Shown here: positions 16,798 to 27,637 of the stretch, one piece after another | How positions within the stretch are numbered: the stretch's first letter is position 1 | Layout: every line of letters starts with the position of its first letter | Translations under genes and position numbers: made by a program | The notes under the pieces: model-generated | What the model saw: the letters and a program-made list of their open reading frames with translations, nothing else | The model's database searches: none | Told to the model about the DNA's origin: nothing | DNA from: Streptomyces durocortorensis | Lineage (GTDB): Bacteria > Actinomycetota > Actinomycetes > Streptomycetales > Streptomycetaceae | Length of the DNA: 64,000 bases | Direction of reading: 5' to 3' | Assembly: GCF_031760065.1 (NCBI RefSeq) | Contig: NZ_CP134500.1 | Span: 3,038,001 to 3,102,000 of the forward strand

Positions 16798-17277
16798 GTG
16801 AAGCAACTACGGCTCGGGGTACTGGCGGGCCTCTTCGCCGCCGCCGGTGTCCTCTCCTGGGGCGGGGCCCGCCTCTGGGACTCCCTCGGCACCCTGCCGA
16901 GCGTCCCGCTGGCCGCGTCGATCGTGCTCGCCGCGATCGCGGCGATCCTCCTGGCGACCGCCCTCTCCACCCGCGCCCAACGCGAACGCCGCCCCGGCGC
17001 CAAGGGCGTCGACCCCCTGTTCGCGGCCCGCGCGGTCGTCTTCGGCCAGGCGAGCGCCCTGGTCACCGCCCTGGTGGCCGGGATGTACGGCGGCGTCGGC
17101 GTCTTCCTCCTGGGCTACCTCGACATCCCGCCCCGCCGCGACCAGGCGATCTACGCGGCCGCCGCCGTGGTGGCAGGCATCGCGGTCATCGCAGCCGCCC
17201 TCTTCCTGGAACGCGTCTGCCGTCTCCCGGAGGACAGCGACGACGACCACGACGGCACGGGCGCTGCGGCGGCGTAG
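16798..17277 (+). CDS. DUF3180 integral membrane protein
   Basis: A 159-residue protein with four predicted membrane helices: VLAGLFAAAGVLSW, AASIVLAAIAAILLATAL, a segment around ASALVTALVAGMYGGVGVFLLGYL, and AAAVVAGIAVIAAALFLERV. A basic cytoplasmic loop (STRAQRERRPG) and an acidic C-terminus (EDSDDDHDG) are present. It belongs to the actinobacterial DUF3180 family that regularly follows folK; the function is unknown. It ends just before a strong bidirectional hairpin. Confidence 0.85.
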   Translation: MKQLRLGVLAGLFAAAGVLSWGGARLWDSLGTLPSVPLAASIVLAAIAAILLATALSTRAQRERRPGAKGVDPLFAARAVVFGQASALVTALVAGMYGGVGVFLLGYLDIPPRRDQAIYAAAAVVAGIAVIAAALFLERVCRLPEDSDDDHDGTGAAAA

Positions 17278-17319
17278 CAGGGCGGGCCGGGCAACGGTCA
17301 ACCACGGTCGGATGCGACG

Positions 17320-17349
17320 CCGGGCCCCTTCCTGGCGGAAGGGGCCCGG
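17320..17349. terminator. Bidirectional terminator between the folate operon and folE
   Basis: CCGGGCCCCTTC and GAAGGGGCCCGG make a perfect 12-bp stem with a six-base loop. It lies between the convergent DUF3180 and folE genes and can serve both directions. There is no T tract, as usual in Streptomyces. Confidence 0.85.
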
Positions 17350-17417
17350 GCGCCGACGGATGCCGCCCGGGCCTGGCGGCGCCCTCCCAAGCTGGCCAAG
17401 GGCTGTCCGGCGGTCCC

Positions 17418-18023
17418 TCAGCGCGCCAGTATCAGGCTCATGGCCTCGGCACGGGTGGAGGCGTCACGCAGCTGCCCGCGTACAGCCGACGTCGTGGTCT
17501 TCGCGCCGGGCTTGCGGATGCCCCGGACCGACATGCACATGTGCTCGGCCTCGATCACCACGATCGCGCCCCGCGCTTCCAGGATGCGCATCAGGGAGTC
17601 CGCCACCTGCGTGGTGAGGCGTTCCTGCACCTGTGGCCTGCGGGCGAAGACGTCAACCAGCCGGGCCAGCTTCGACAGGCCGGTGATCTTGCCCGTGTCG
17701 GCCGGGATGTAGCCGACGTGCGCGACACCGTGGAAGGGCAGGAGGTGGTGTTCGCACAGGGACATGATCTCGATGTCCTTCACCAGGACCATTTCGTCGT
17801 GACCGAGGTCGAACGTCGTGGTGAGCACGTCCTCCGGCTCCTGGCGCAGGCCCGCAAGGATCTCCTTGTACGCCCGCGCCACCCGCCCCGGTGTCTCCCT
17901 CAGGCCCTCACGGTCCGGGTCCTCCCCGACGGCGATGAGCAGTTCGCGTACGGCCGCCTCGGCCCGCTTCTCGTCGAATTCGCCGATCGAACCCTGGCCG
18001 TACAGCGTCACCGGGTCGGTCAT
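17418..18023 (-). CDS. folE: GTP cyclohydrolase I
   Basis: A 201-residue enzyme converting GTP to dihydroneopterin triphosphate, the first step of folate synthesis. Zinc ligands occur in [18 protein letters not shown] and [35 protein letters not shown] and the C-terminal SAVRGQL are also typical. ATG 18023 fits family length. It is downstream of ftsH on the same strand but is separated by a very strong hairpin (18142-18174), so independent expression or partial readthrough is expected. It converges with the other folate genes. Confidence 0.96.
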   Translation of the reverse strand: MTDPVTLYGQGSIGEFDEKRAEAAVRELLIAVGEDPDREGLRETPGRVARAYKEILAGLRQEPEDVLTTTFDLGHDEMVLVKDIEIMSLCEHHLLPFHGVAHVGYIPADTGKITGLSKLARLVDVFARRPQVQERLTTQVADSLMRILEARGAIVVIEAEHMCMSVRGIRKPGAKTTTSAVRGQLRDASTRAEAMSLILAR

Positions 18024-18141
18024 CTGTGCCTCGTTCCTCTGTGCTGTCCTGTGCGCGGGTTCGCGCTCAGACATCGCAGGCATACGGAAAAGCCGCGCCC
18101 CCACAGGCTAAAACCTGGGGGGCGCGGCATCCATTCCGGGC

Positions 18142-18174
18142 CCGGTGAGACCCCTGTGACAGGGGTCTCACCGG
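18142..18174. terminator. Strong hairpin between ftsH and folE
   Basis: A perfect 15-bp inverted repeat (CCGGTGAGACCCCTG / CAGGGGTCTCACCGG) has a three-base loop. Short outer arms GCATCC (18127-18132) and GGATGC (18173-18178) add a second helix. It lies 18-50 bp past the ftsH stop and is best read as its terminator. Confidence 0.85.
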
Positions 18175-18191
18175 ATGCCAGGGGTGGCGGT

Positions 18192-20243
18192 CTAGCTGTC
18201 CGGACGCTCCTCGGGGATCGCCTCGGTGGACGGGGCGATGTCCTTCGTCAGGTCCGTCGGGGCGATCTCCGGCGGGGTGGCCGAACCGTTGGCGGTGCCG
18301 TTGGTGAGGGCCAGCTCCTTCGGCGAGAGCACCGGGGGGCGCGTCGACGGGGTGCGTCGGGCGGACCCGGTCCAGGCCGGGCGGGCGGGACGCTTCACGA
18401 TCGGGGCGAAGATCTCCGCGATCTCGTCCTTGCCCAGCGTCTCCTTCTCCAGGAGTTCGAGCACGAGGGCGTCGAGGATGTCGCGGTTCTCGACGAGGAT
18501 CTCCCACGCGTCGTTGTGGGCGGTCTCGATGAGCTTCTTGACCTCCTCGTCGACCAGTGCCGCGACCTCTTCGGAGTAGTCGCGCTGGTGGCCCATCTCG
18601 CGGCCCAGGAAGGGCTCCGAGTTGTCGCCGCCGAACTTGATCGCGCCGAGCCGCTCCGTCATGCCGTACTGCGTGACCATCGCGCGGGCCGTTGCCGTGG
18701 CCTTCTCGATGTCGTTGGCAGCGCCGGTGGTCGGGTCGTGGAAGACCAGCTCCTCGGCCGCACGCCCGCCCAGCATGTACGCCAGCTGGTCGAGCATCTC
18801 GTTGCGGGTCGTGGAGTACTTGTCCTCCTCCGGGAGCACCATCGTGTAACCGAGGGCACGGCCGCGGGAGAGGATCGTGATCTTGTGGACCGGGTCCGAC
18901 TGGGGGGAGGCCGCCGCGACCAGGGCGTGTCCGCCCTCGTGGTACGCGGTGATCTTCTTTTCCTTCTCGGACATGATCCGGGTCCGCTTCTGCGGGCCCG
19001 CCACGACACGGTCGATCGCCTCGTCGAGGCTCTCGTTGTCGATGAGCTTCTTGTCGCTGCGCGCCGTCAGGAGCGCGGCCTCGTTCAGCACGTTCGACAG
19101 GTCGGCACCGGTGAAGCCGGGCGTGCGGCGGGCGACGGCGCCGAGGTCGACGCCCTCCGCCACGGGCTTGCCCTTCTGGTGCACCTTGAGGATCTCCAGG
19201 CGGCCCTGCATGTCGGGGCGGTCGACCGCGATCTGCCGGTCGAAGCGTCCCGGGCGCAGCAGCGCCGGGTCGAGGATGTCCGGGCGGTTCGTGGCGGCGA
19301 TCAGGATGACGCCGCCCTTCACGTCGAACCCGTCCATCTCGACGAGCAGCTGGTTGAGCGTCTGCTCGCGCTCGTCGTGACCGCCGCCCATGCCTGCGCC
19401 GCGGTGGCGGCCGACGGCGTCGATCTCGTCGACGAAGACGATCGCCGGGGCGTTCGCCTTGGCCTGCTCGAAGAGGTCACGGACCCGGGAGGCACCGACA
19501 CCGACGAACATCTCGACGAAGTCGGAACCGGAGATCGAGTAGAACGGCACGCCCGCTTCGCCGGCGACGGCGCGCGCGAGCAGTGTCTTGCCCGTACCGG
19601 GCGGCCCGTAGAGCAGGACGCCCTTGGGAATCTTGGCGCCGACGGCCTGGAACTTCGCCGGCTCCTGGAGGAACTCCTTGATCTCGTGGAGCTCTTCGAC
19701 CGCCTCGTCGGACCCCGCCACATCGGCGAAGGTCGTCTTGGGGGTGTCCTTGGTGATCAGTTTGGCCTTGGACTTGCCGAACTGCATGACCTTGGAGCCG
19801 CCGCCCTGCATCTGGTTCATCAGAAACAGGAAGACGACCACGATGAGGACGAAGGGCAGCAGCGAGAGGAGGATCGAGACGAACGGGGACTGCTTCGACG
19901 GCGAGACGGTGTAACCCTTCTCGATGTCACCGTTCTCGAACTTCTCCTGGAGCGTGTTGGCGAGCGCGACGCCCTGATTGCCGATGTAGCTCGCCTGGAA
20001 CTTACTGCCTGACTCGCCTTCGAGCTTCTGGCCGTCCTTCAGCTCGATCTTGAGGATTTGTTCGTCACCGGTGGTCAGCTTGGCCTGCTCCACCTGGTCC
20101 TTGCTGATCGCCTGGATCACCTTGGCGGTGTCCACCGTCTTGTAGCCGCCCGACGAGCCGACGACCTGCATCAACACGACCACGGCGAGGACGGCCAGCA
20201 CGATCCACATGACCGGCCCACGGAAGTATCGCTTCACGTCCAT
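18192..20243 (-). CDS. ftsH: ATP-dependent zinc metalloprotease FtsH
   Basis: A 683-residue membrane AAA+ protease that degrades membrane and short-lived cytosolic proteins. Two membrane helices (~11-29 and ~122-142) flank a small extracytoplasmic domain. The AAA domain has Walker A GPPGTGKT (213-220), Walker B IVFVDEID and the second region of homology [21 protein letters not shown]. The zinc site is HEGGH (435-439), with Gly where many FtsH have Ala, and the third ligand in the following helical region. A ~70-residue Pro/Thr-rich tail is actinobacterial in style. It lies 194 bp downstream of hpt on the same strand, with room for its own promoter. Confidence 0.96.
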   Translation of the reverse strand: MDVKRYFRGPVMWIVLAVLAVVVLMQVVGSSGGYKTVDTAKVIQAISKDQVEQAKLTTGDEQILKIELKDGQKLEGESGSKFQASYIGNQGVALANTLQEKFENGDIEKGYTVSPSKQSPFVSILLSLLPFVLIVVVFLFLMNQMQGGGSKVMQFGKSKAKLITKDTPKTTFADVAGSDEAVEELHEIKEFLQEPAKFQAVGAKIPKGVLLYGPPGTGKTLLARAVAGEAGVPFYSISGSDFVEMFVGVGASRVRDLFEQAKANAPAIVFVDEIDAVGRHRGAGMGGGHDEREQTLNQLLVEMDGFDVKGGVILIAATNRPDILDPALLRPGRFDRQIAVDRPDMQGRLEILKVHQKGKPVAEGVDLGAVARRTPGFTGADLSNVLNEAALLTARSDKKLIDNESLDEAIDRVVAGPQKRTRIMSEKEKKITAYHEGGHALVAAASPQSDPVHKITILSRGRALGYTMVLPEEDKYSTTRNEMLDQLAYMLGGRAAEELVFHDPTTGAANDIEKATATARAMVTQYGMTERLGAIKFGGDNSEPFLGREMGHQRDYSEEVAALVDEEVKKLIETAHNDAWEILVENRDILDALVLELLEKETLGKDEIAEIFAPIVKRPARPAWTGSARRTPSTRPPVLSPKELALTNGTANGSATPPEIAPTDLTKDIAPSTEAIPEERPDS

Positions 20244-20437
20244 CCATACGGAGCGAAGACGCCCCGTCCCTCCTGCCCGTAGGTAAATGCTGCTGTGAGA
20301 AAAGACTGTTCTTCGGACGGTACCCCAGCATCGTCACCGACGACTGCCGGGTACGGCGGAGAATCCTGCTTTCGAAGCTTCAACGGTCCGGAGGCGGTGA
20401 GGGTTCCCCGCCGGGCCGGACGCGGGTCTGCCGCGGG

Positions 20438-20992
20438 TCAGCCGCCGTAGACATGCGGGGCGAGCGTGCCGACGAAGGGCAGGTTGCGGTACTTCTCCGC
20501 GTAGTCCAGCCCGTAGCCGACGACGAACTCGTTGGGGATGTCGAAGCCGATCCACTTCACGTCGATCGCGACCTTCGCGGCGTCCGGCTTGCGCAGCAGG
20601 GTGCAGACCTCCAGGGAGGCCGGTTCCCGGGAGCCCAGGTTGGACAGCAGCCAGGACAGCGTCAGACCGGAGTCGATGATGTCCTCGACGATCAGGACGT
20701 GCTTGCCCTTGATGTCGGTGTCCAGGTCCTTGAGGATCCGGACCACACCGGAGGACTGGGTGCCCGCGCCGTACGAGGAGACGGCCATCCAGTCCATCGT
20801 GACGGGGGTGGACAGCGCGCGCGCCAGGTCCGCCATGACCATCACCGCGCCCTTGAGCACGCCGACGATCAGCAGGTCCTTGCCCGCGTACTCCGCGTCG
20901 ATCTTCGCGGCCAGCTCGACGAGCTTCGCGTCGATCTCTTCCTTGGTGAGGAGCACCGACTGAAGGTCGGTACCCATGTCCTTCTCGTTCAC
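20438..20992 (-). CDS. hpt: Hypoxanthine phosphoribosyltransferase
   Basis: A 184-residue purine-salvage enzyme. The PRPP-binding loop is [15 protein letters not shown], and the product/base sites include [17 protein letters not shown] and [20 protein letters not shown] 20992 ([11 protein letters not shown]) is chosen for a purine-rich stretch upstream; ATG 20977 is an alternative. It sits between tilS (82 bp upstream) and ftsH, the conserved tilS-hpt-ftsH order of Gram-positive bacteria. Confidence 0.95.
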   Translation of the reverse strand: MNEKDMGTDLQSVLLTKEEIDAKLVELAAKIDAEYAGKDLLIVGVLKGAVMVMADLARALSTPVTMDWMAVSSYGAGTQSSGVVRILKDLDTDIKGKHVLIVEDIIDSGLTLSWLLSNLGSREPASLEVCTLLRKPDAAKVAIDVKWIGFDIPNEFVVGYGLDYAEKYRNLPFVGTLAPHVYGG

Positions 20993-21074
20993 CCACGTCT
21001 CTTTCTCTGCCTGCCGGTCCGGGGCGCGCCCCGGACCGGGCCGGCTGTTCGCCTGCACTTCAGCCGCTTGCGCG

Positions 21075-22199
21075 TCAGCTCTGCCGAATGACCAGTCTGC
21101 CACCCTGCCGCAGGGCCTCGACGCGGCCGGGCAGGTTGATGGCCCGCTGGCCGCGCCAGCCGGTGATCAGCCGGTCGACTTCTTCGAGGTGGCGGGCGAA
21201 GAGGGAACCGGCGGGCGCCCCGGCCTCGATCACGGCCCGGCGCAGCACCCGGCGGCGTACCGCGGGCGGCAGGGCGTAGAGCTTGGCGCACTCCAGGCGG
21301 CCGGTCTCGTCGCGCACGGACAGCTCGGCCTCGGCGGCCCAGGTGTCCAGGGCGTCGGCGTCGTCGCGGGAGAGCTGGGCGGTCCGGGCGAGGGCTTCGA
21401 CGACGCCTTTGCCGAGCGCCTTCTCCAGGGCGGGCAGGCCTTCGTGGCGGAGCCGGGAGCGGGTGTAGGCGGGATCGATGTTGTGCGGGTCGTCCCAGAC
21501 GGGGATCGACTGGACGAGGCAGGCCTTGCGGGCGGTCTGGCGGTCGAGCTGGAGGAAGGGGCGGCGGTAGCGGCCCGCCGGTCCGGAGGCGGCGGCCATG
21601 CCGGAGAGCGAGCGGATGCCGGAGCCGCGGGCGAGGCCGAGGAGGACGGTCTCGGCCTGGTCGTCGCGGGTGTGGCCGAGCAGGACGGCGGCGGCGCCGT
21701 GGCGCTCGGCGGCGGCGTCCAGCGCGGCGTAGCGAGCGTCACGGGCCGCGGCTTCGGGGCCGCCCTCGCGCCCGACGTGCACGGCGACGGCCTCGACGGG
21801 GTCGAGGTCCATGGCGGTGAGCCGGGCGACGACCTCGGCGGCGCGGAGGTCGGATCCCGGCTGGAGGTTGTGGTCGACGGTGATGCCACCGGCCCGGACG
21901 GCGAGCTTGCGGGCCTCGAACGCGAGGGCGGAGGCGAGCGCCATGGAGTCGGCGCCGCCCGAACAGGCGACGAGGACGAGCGGGGTGTCGGGCCGTTCGG
22001 GGAGGGCGGGCCGCTCGGGGAGAGCCTGCCTGCCCGCGGCGCCGGCCTCGGCGTAACGGGAGCGGGCGGCGTGCGCGGGGCGCCGGGCCGCTTCGGCGGG
22101 CCGGCCGTGGCCGTCGTGCCGGTGGAATTCGGTGAGGACGTCGTGGAGTACGCGGCGGACCGCCAGGCGTATCGCCGCGACCGCAGGATGGGGACCCAT
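21075..22199 (-). CDS. tilS: tRNA(Ile)-lysidine synthetase
   Basis: A 374-residue enzyme that modifies C34 of the CAU-anticodon tRNA-Ile to lysidine. The PP-loop ATPase motif is SGGADS (80-85); other landmarks are [38 protein letters not shown] and [17 protein letters not shown]. An extra ~45-residue segment rich in Ala, Arg and Pro (residues ~28-72) containing a short repeat [11 protein letters not shown] lies before the PP loop. The start at 22199 gives the N-terminal helix [18 protein letters not shown]. It is the first of the tilS-hpt-ftsH group; 22200-22386 holds its promoter. Confidence 0.94.
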   Translation of the reverse strand: MGPHPAVAAIRLAVRRVLHDVLTEFHRHDGHGRPAEAARRPAHAARSRYAEAGAAGRQALPERPALPERPDTPLVLVACSGGADSMALASALAFEARKLAVRAGGITVDHNLQPGSDLRAAEVVARLTAMDLDPVEAVAVHVGREGGPEAAARDARYAALDAAAERHGAAAVLLGHTRDDQAETVLLGLARGSGIRSLSGMAAASGPAGRYRRPFLQLDRQTARKACLVQSIPVWDDPHNIDPAYTRSRLRHEGLPALEKALGKGVVEALARTAQLSRDDADALDTWAAEAELSVRDETGRLECAKLYALPPAVRRRVLRRAVIEAGAPAGSLFARHLEEVDRLITGWRGQRAINLPGRVEALRQGGRLVIRQS

Positions 22200-22386
22200 G
22201 TCCGGTGCCCTTCGTGGAGTTTCGGGAGGAGCGTCGAGCGCCGGAACGCGTGAGTCCCGTCACTCAGAGTGCGTCGATGGTGACAGAGGCAAGCTGTTCA
22301 TCGAGCATTGCACGCCTTCCCATGCCCCTATGGTCCCTCGGATGGGTGATTGGAGGGCAGTTTCCCGGTGCCAGGCCGGAAAAGGG

Positions 22387-23523
22387 TCACGATTCCGCCT
22401 TGCGGTGCACCCGTGCGACCCAGTCGGCGGGCTTGGCGATCTCGGCCTTGGTCGGGAGGGTGTTGGGTGAGGTCCAGACGCGGTTGAAGCCGTCCATGCC
22501 GACCTCGTCGACGACCGATCGTACGAACTTCTCGCCTTCCTTGTACTGCCGGAGCTTGGCGTCCAGGCCGAGGAGCTTGCGCAGGGCCTGGTCGAGGCGG
22601 CCTGCGCCCCGGGCCCGGCGCTGCTGGAACTTCTCCCGGATCTCGGCGACGGAGCCGACGACCTCGGGGCCCACGCCGTCCATCACGTAGTCCGCGTGTC
22701 CTTCCAGGAGGGACATGACGGCGGTGAGCCGGCCGAGCACCTCGCGCTGGGCGGGGGTCTGGACGATGTCGACGAGGCTGCGGCCGCCGTCCTCGCCCTG
22801 TTCCCCCTCGGGGCGTCCGGCGCCGGAGAGGGACTGGGCGGCTTCGCGGAGCCGTTCCAGGAAGGTCATCGGGTCGACGTCGGTCTCGTCCAGAAACGTC
22901 TGGATCTCGCCCTGGAGGTGGTCGCGGAGCCAGGGCACGCCGGTGAACTGGGTGCGGTGGGTCTCCTCGTGGAGGGCGACCCAGAGCCGGAAGTCGTGCG
23001 GGGCGACATCCAGCTCGCGTTCGACGTGGACGATGTTGGGGGCGACCAGGAGCAGCCGTCCGCCGCCGTTCGCGGAGGCGGGGAGGTCGCGGGTGGCGGG
23101 GGCGAACGTCTCGTACTGGCCGAGCACCCGGGAGGCGAGGAACGAGAGCAGCATGCCCAGCTCGACGCCGGTCACCTTGCCGCCGACCGCGCCGAGGACG
23201 GCGCCGCCCGGTCCGCCGGGGCGGCGGTTCTCCATCTTGGCGAGCAGGGGGCGCAGCAGCTCCCGGAAGCCCGCGACATTGGCCTTGATCCAGCCGGCCC
23301 GGTCGACGACGAGGACGGGGGTGTCCTCCGGTTCGGTCCCCTCGGGGATCATCCGGGTGAAGTGGCGGACGTGTTCCTCGGAGGCCCTGGCATGCCGCCG
23401 GAGCTCCGCGACGACGGCGCGGGCCTCCTCGCGGCTGATCTCGGGCCCCGGCCGTACGAGTCGGGTCGCGGTCGCCACCGCGAGATTCCAGTCGACCATC
23501 TCGGCACCACCGATGCTCGTCAT
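22387..23523 (-). CDS. Zincin-like metalloprotease of the DUF2342 family
   Basis: A 378-residue protein of the actinobacterial family called zinc-dependent metalloprotease (also annotated as F420-associated). The catalytic motif HEETH is at residues 185-189 in WVALHEETHRTQF, with a downstream glutamate in MSLLEGHADYVMDG. The N-terminal half has VDWNLAVATATRLVRPGP. No signal peptide is seen, so it is cytosolic. It follows dacB on the same strand with a 70-bp gap and precedes tilS. The substrate is unknown. Confidence 0.87.
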   Translation of the reverse strand: MTSIGGAEMVDWNLAVATATRLVRPGPEISREEARAVVAELRRHARASEEHVRHFTRMIPEGTEPEDTPVLVVDRAGWIKANVAGFRELLRPLLAKMENRRPGGPGGAVLGAVGGKVTGVELGMLLSFLASRVLGQYETFAPATRDLPASANGGGRLLLVAPNIVHVERELDVAPHDFRLWVALHEETHRTQFTGVPWLRDHLQGEIQTFLDETDVDPMTFLERLREAAQSLSGAGRPEGEQGEDGGRSLVDIVQTPAQREVLGRLTAVMSLLEGHADYVMDGVGPEVVGSVAEIREKFQQRRARGAGRLDQALRKLLGLDAKLRQYKEGEKFVRSVVDEVGMDGFNRVWTSPNTLPTKAEIAKPADWVARVHRKAES

Positions 23524-23593
23524 GCGTCAACCGTACGGGAGCGGATCGCCCGGTGGTGGGGTGTTGCACCGCTCTTCGGGTGCCGGGTGCGGC

Positions 23594-25069
23594 TCAGCGG
23601 GCCGGTCCGGCGACGGCCGCGGCCAGGGCGTCGAGGGCGGCTTCGGCCTCGGGGGCCGAGGCGGTGCCGGAGGCGAGGAAGGCGAAGGCGAGGAGGCGGC
23701 CCCGGTCGTCGACGACGGTTCCGGCGAGGGCGTTGACGCCCCAGAGGGTGCCGGTCTTGGCGCGGATCAGGCCGGTGGCACCGGGGGCGTCCTGGTAGCG
23801 GGCGCTGAGGGTGCCGCTGAATCCGGCGACGGGGAGGCCGGTGAGGACGTGGCGCAGTCCGGGGCGGTCCGGGTCGGCGGCGCGGGCGAGGAGGGCGGTG
23901 AGGAGGGCGGTGGTGACCCGGTCCGCGCGGTCGAGGCCGCTGCCGTCGGCGAGGTGGGCGCCTGCCACCGGGACCTGGAGCTTCTTCAGTTCTTTGGTGA
24001 CGGCGCGGCGGGCTCCGGCGAAGTCGGCGCTCTCGCCCTTGGCGATGGCGGTCTGCCGGGCGAGGGCCTCGGCGATGTCGTTGTCGCTGTTGGTGAGGGT
24101 TCGCTCGACGAGGGAGGACAGCGGCGCGGAGTGGTGGGTGGCGACCGTGCGGGCCTCGGCGGCCGCGCGGGCCTCGCGGGGTGTGCCGGTGACCTTGACG
24201 CCCGCCTTCTTCAGCTGGGCGGCGAAGGCGCGGGCGGCGTCGCCCGCGGGGTCCTCGCTGCGGGGTGCGGGGCCGCGGTCCGTGTCGTCGAGCCGGCCCT
24301 CGTCGACCATCAGCGCGGTGACGGGGGCGATGTTGGTGTTGGGGCTGATCGGGTGGAGCTCGGGGCCGGTGTAGCGGGAGGTGTCGTAGGCGAGCCGTAC
24401 GGAGTCCCTGCCGTCCTCGCGCAGGGCGTCGGCGGCCTCGGTGGCCATCGAACGCAGGGCGGCCCTGCTCAGGGTGGGGTCGCCACCGCCGACGAGGGTG
24501 AGGGTGCGGGCGTCCTCGGAGAGCCGGGCGGTGGTGGCGATGCGGTGGTCGGGGCCGAGGGCGGAGAGCGCGGCGAGGGTGGTGGCGAGCTTGATCGTGG
24601 AGGCCGGGGTCATCGGGGTGGTGGCGCCGTGCCCGTACAGCTGCTTGCCGGTGGCGGTGTCGATGACGGACGCGGCGACCTGGGTGCCGAGTTCGGGCAC
24701 GCCGATGAGCGGGGCGAGGGTGTCGCGGAGGCCCGCGGGGTCCTGGGGGGTGTCGCGGGTGGCGGTCCCGAGGGCGGGAAGGACGGGCGGGGCGCTGGGG
24801 GCAGCCGGGGGCGCGTCGGGCGTCGGGCGGCCGTGATGTGCGCCACCTGTGGGGTCCGCGGCGGCTGCCACCTCCCGCTCGGCCTTACGCTGACCGTTGT
24901 CCCAGGGGCCGGCGGCGAGGACGGCGCCGGCAGCGACGACCAGGCCGAGCGTGGCGGAGCCTGCGATGACCTGCCAGGTGTGCGAGCCGTTGCGCCGATT
25001 CGTCAGGCTCTTCAGCCTGCCCCACGGGTCCGACGGACGGTTCGACGGTCTTTCCACCGGCTCGGCCAC
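23594..25069 (-). CDS. dacB: D-alanyl-D-alanine carboxypeptidase / PBP4 family
   Basis: A 491-residue class C penicillin-binding protein acting outside the membrane on peptidoglycan stem peptides. A membrane anchor lies at ~33-54, followed by a Pro/Ala-rich linker. Active-site motifs are STIK (Ser157, Lys160), SDN in [12 protein letters not shown], and KTGT. The start is GTG 25069, preceded by AAAGGGG; an upstream GTG (25114) in frame overlaps the ppa promoter area and is less likely. It is divergent from ppa with 86 bp between and probably co-transcribed with the zincin gene. Confidence 0.92.
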   Translation of the reverse strand: MAEPVERPSNRPSDPWGRLKSLTNRRNGSHTWQVIAGSATLGLVVAAGAVLAAGPWDNGQRKAEREVAAAADPTGGAHHGRPTPDAPPAAPSAPPVLPALGTATRDTPQDPAGLRDTLAPLIGVPELGTQVAASVIDTATGKQLYGHGATTPMTPASTIKLATTLAALSALGPDHRIATTARLSEDARTLTLVGGGDPTLSRAALRSMATEAADALREDGRDSVRLAYDTSRYTGPELHPISPNTNIAPVTALMVDEGRLDDTDRGPAPRSEDPAGDAARAFAAQLKKAGVKVTGTPREARAAAEARTVATHHSAPLSSLVERTLTNSDNDIAEALARQTAIAKGESADFAGARRAVTKELKKLQVPVAGAHLADGSGLDRADRVTTALLTALLARAADPDRPGLRHVLTGLPVAGFSGTLSARYQDAPGATGLIRAKTGTLWGVNALAGTVVDDRGRLLAFAFLASGTASAPEAEAALDALAAAVAGPAR

Positions 25070-25155
25070 CGTTGACCAGCCCCTTTCGCGAGCACTCTTC
25101 TGCGTGGGGGACACTTAATCACCAGTCGTATGTGTTGATCATGGAGGAGCCACCC

Positions 25156-25650
25156 GTGGAGTTCGACGTCACCATCGAGATCCCGAAGGGTTCGCGGAAC
25201 AAGTACGAGGTGGACCACGAGACCGGTCGGATCCGCCTGGACCGTCGACTCTTCACCTCGACCAGCTACCCGGCCGACTACGGCTTCGTCGAGAACACCC
25301 TCGGCGAGGACGGCGACCCGCTGGACGCGCTGGTCATTCTGGACGAGCCGACCTTCCCCGGTTGCCTCATCAAGTGCCGTGCCATCGGCATGTTCCGGAT
25401 GACCGACGAGGCGGGCGGCGACGACAAGCTGCTCTGCGTCCCGGCGTCCGACCCGCGGGTGGAGCACCTGCGCGACATCCACCACGTGTCGGAGTTCGAC
25501 CGCCTGGAGATCCAGCACTTCTTCGAGGTCTACAAGGACCTGGAGCCGGGCAAGTCCGTCGAGGGCGCCGACTGGGTCGGCCGCGCCGAGGCGGAGGCCG
25601 AGATCGAGGCCTCGTACAAGCGCCTTGAGGCGCAGGGCGGCGCGCACTGA
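25156..25650 (+). CDS. ppa: Inorganic pyrophosphatase (family I)
   Basis: A 164-residue soluble enzyme hydrolysing pyrophosphate to phosphate, pulling biosynthetic reactions forward. Landmarks are [18 protein letters not shown], the metal-binding [20 protein letters not shown], and the later [25 protein letters not shown] 25156 is preceded by GGAGGAG at six bases, which decides it over ATG 25141. It is divergent from dacB and ends before a hairpin terminator at 25695-25730. Confidence 0.96.
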   Translation: MEFDVTIEIPKGSRNKYEVDHETGRIRLDRRLFTSTSYPADYGFVENTLGEDGDPLDALVILDEPTFPGCLIKCRAIGMFRMTDEAGGDDKLLCVPASDPRVEHLRDIHHVSEFDRLEIQHFFEVYKDLEPGKSVEGADWVGRAEAEAEIEASYKRLEAQGGAH

Positions 25651-25694
25651 CGTCCCTCTTCCGGTTCCGTTTGTGAGCCGGACGGCCGTACGGG

Positions 25695-25730
25695 AACGGG
25701 CGGTACACCTTCGCGGGTGTGCCGCCCGTT
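25695..25730 (+). terminator. Terminator after ppa
   Basis: A 15-bp inverted repeat with one mismatch (ACGGGCGGTACACC pairing with GGTGTGCCGCCCGT) and a six-base loop is followed by TTTC. It stands 45 bp past the ppa stop and about 100 bp before the next gene's start. Confidence 0.8.
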
Positions 25731-25826
25731 TCACTGTCCGCACTCCTGCGCGTGCGGGGCCCATGCCGGTGGCCATACTGGGCAGACGAGTGCCCGGGAC
25801 ATGCAGCCAAGGAGGAACGAGGTCGA

Positions 25827-27530
25827 GTGGTGGCGGAATCGGGCGGTCCAGAGGACCAGAAGCCCCAGTCCGACGAGGCACGGAGTGCTTTCGCTCCGCC
25901 TCCGGGGACGAGTCATCACGCCTCACCGCCCGAGGAGGACCATCCGACGTCGGAGTTCGCGCTGCCGAGCGGGGTGCACCAGGACCCGGGCGGCCCGGCG
26001 TCCTCGGGCGGTGGCCCCGGAGGTGCTTCGCACTCCGACACGTTGAGTTCCGCTTTCACCCCGCCGAGCACGTACAGGGCTCAGCAGTCGCCGCCCGCGT
26101 TCACTCCGGCACAGGGCATGCCGATGGTCAGGCTGACCAAGGAGGCGCCCTGGCAGGACCGGATGCGCACGATGCTGCGGATGCCGGTGACCGAGCGTCC
26201 GGCCGCGGAGACCGTTCAGCGCACCGACGACGAGACCGGCCCCGCCGTGCCGCGCGTGCTCGACCTGACGCTGCGTATCGGGGAGCTGCTGCTCGCGGGC
26301 GGTGAGGGCGCCGAGGACGTCGAGGCGGCGATGTTCGCGGTGACCCGCTCGTACGGTCTCGACCGCAGCGAGCCGACGGTCACGTTCACGCTGCTGTCCA
26401 TCTCGCACCAGCCGTCGCTGGTCGACGATCCGGTCACGGCGAGCCGTACCGTACGCCGCCGGGGCACCGACTACACGCGGCTGGCGGCCGTGTTCCGGCT
26501 GGTCGACGACATCACCAGCGAGGAGGCCGACGTCTCCCTGGAGGAGGCCTACCGGCGGCTCGCGGAGATCCGCAGGAACCGGCACCCGTACCCGGGCTGG
26601 GTGCTGACGGCGGCCGCCGGGCTGCTGGCGGGCTCGGCCTCCGTGCTGGTCGGCGGTGGGGTGCTGGTGTTCATCGTGGCGGCGACGGGCGCGATGCTCG
26701 GCGACCGTCTCGCGTGGCTGTGCGCCGGGCGCGGGCTGCCGGAGTTCTACCAGTTCACGGTGGCCGCGATGCCGCCCGCCGCGATGGGGGTGGCGCTGAC
26801 GCTGACCCATTCGACGGACATCCGCCCGTCCGCGGTGATCACCGGTGGGCTGTTCGCCCTGCTGCCGGGGCGGGCGCTGGTGGCGGGGGTGCAGGACGGT
26901 CTCACCGGCTACTACATCACCGCGTCGGCCCGGCTGCTGGAGGTCATGTACTTCTTCATCGGGATCGTGGCGGGCGTGCTGATCATCCTGTATCTCGGGG
27001 TGCAGCTGGGGGCGCAGCTCAATCCCGAGGCGCAGTTCGTGCCCAACGACCGGCCGGTGCTCCAGATCCTGGCGTCGATGGCGCTGAGTCTGGCCTTCGC
27101 GGTCCTGCTCCAGCAGGAGCGGTCGACCGTGCTGGCGGTCACCCTGAACGGCGGTGTCGCCTGGATCGTCTTCGGCGCGATGGCCCGCACCGGGGACATC
27201 TCGCCGGTCGCGGCGACGGCGGTGGCGGCCGGTCTGGTGGGCCTGTTCGGGCAGCTGTTCTCGCGCTACCGGTACACGTCCTCGCTACCGTTCATCACGG
27301 CGGCGATCGGGCCGCTGCTGCCCGGTTCGGCGACGTACTTCGGTCTGCTGGGCGTGGCCCAGAACGACGTGACCCGAGGGCTGACCTCGCTGTCGACGGC
27401 GGTCGCGACGGCGCTGGCCATCGCGATCGGGGTGAACCTGGGGAGCGAGATCTCCCGGCTGTTCATGCGGGTGCCGGGCGCGGTCGGCGGGGCGAGCCGC
27501 CGGGCGGCGAAGCGGACCCGAGGGTTCTGA
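25827..27530 (+). CDS. Threonine/serine exporter of the ThrE family
   Basis: A 567-residue membrane protein. A disordered Ser/Pro/Gly-rich N-terminus (~1-110) precedes a cytoplasmic domain with LRIGELLLAGGEGAEDVEAAMFAVTRSYGL, characteristic of DUF1212/ThrE. Ten or so helices follow from ~residue 255, including the ThrE_2-like part (SSLPFITAAIGPLLPGSATYFGLLG). Corynebacterial ThrE exports threonine and serine; the same role is inferred here. GTG 25827 has AAGGAGG 11 bases upstream. CATACT at about 25775 may be its -10 box. Confidence 0.85.
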   Translation: MVAESGGPEDQKPQSDEARSAFAPPPGTSHHASPPEEDHPTSEFALPSGVHQDPGGPASSGGGPGGASHSDTLSSAFTPPSTYRAQQSPPAFTPAQGMPMVRLTKEAPWQDRMRTMLRMPVTERPAAETVQRTDDETGPAVPRVLDLTLRIGELLLAGGEGAEDVEAAMFAVTRSYGLDRSEPTVTFTLLSISHQPSLVDDPVTASRTVRRRGTDYTRLAAVFRLVDDITSEEADVSLEEAYRRLAEIRRNRHPYPGWVLTAAAGLLAGSASVLVGGGVLVFIVAATGAMLGDRLAWLCAGRGLPEFYQFTVAAMPPAAMGVALTLTHSTDIRPSAVITGGLFALLPGRALVAGVQDGLTGYYITASARLLEVMYFFIGIVAGVLIILYLGVQLGAQLNPEAQFVPNDRPVLQILASMALSLAFAVLLQQERSTVLAVTLNGGVAWIVFGAMARTGDISPVAATAVAAGLVGLFGQLFSRYRYTSSLPFITAAIGPLLPGSATYFGLLGVAQNDVTRGLTSLSTAVATALAIAIGVNLGSEISRLFMRVPGAVGGASRRAAKRTRGF

Positions 27531-27596
27531 GGAAGCAGCGGTCCCGTCCGTTCCGCCTGCCGACCCCTGCTCGTACGGCCACTGCGGCGCGGCGCC

Positions 27597-27602
27597 TAGG
27601 AT
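27597..27602 (+). promoter_or_regulatory. -10 box upstream of the DUF368 gene
   Basis: TAGGAT lies 36 bp before the chosen ATG 27638, in the 107-bp gap after the exporter gene. It is a good Streptomyces vegetative -10 form, implying an independent promoter for the DUF368 gene. Confidence 0.5.
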
Positions 27603-27637
27603 GGTCGCCTGCTCCCCTCAAGGCCGAGAGCCGAACC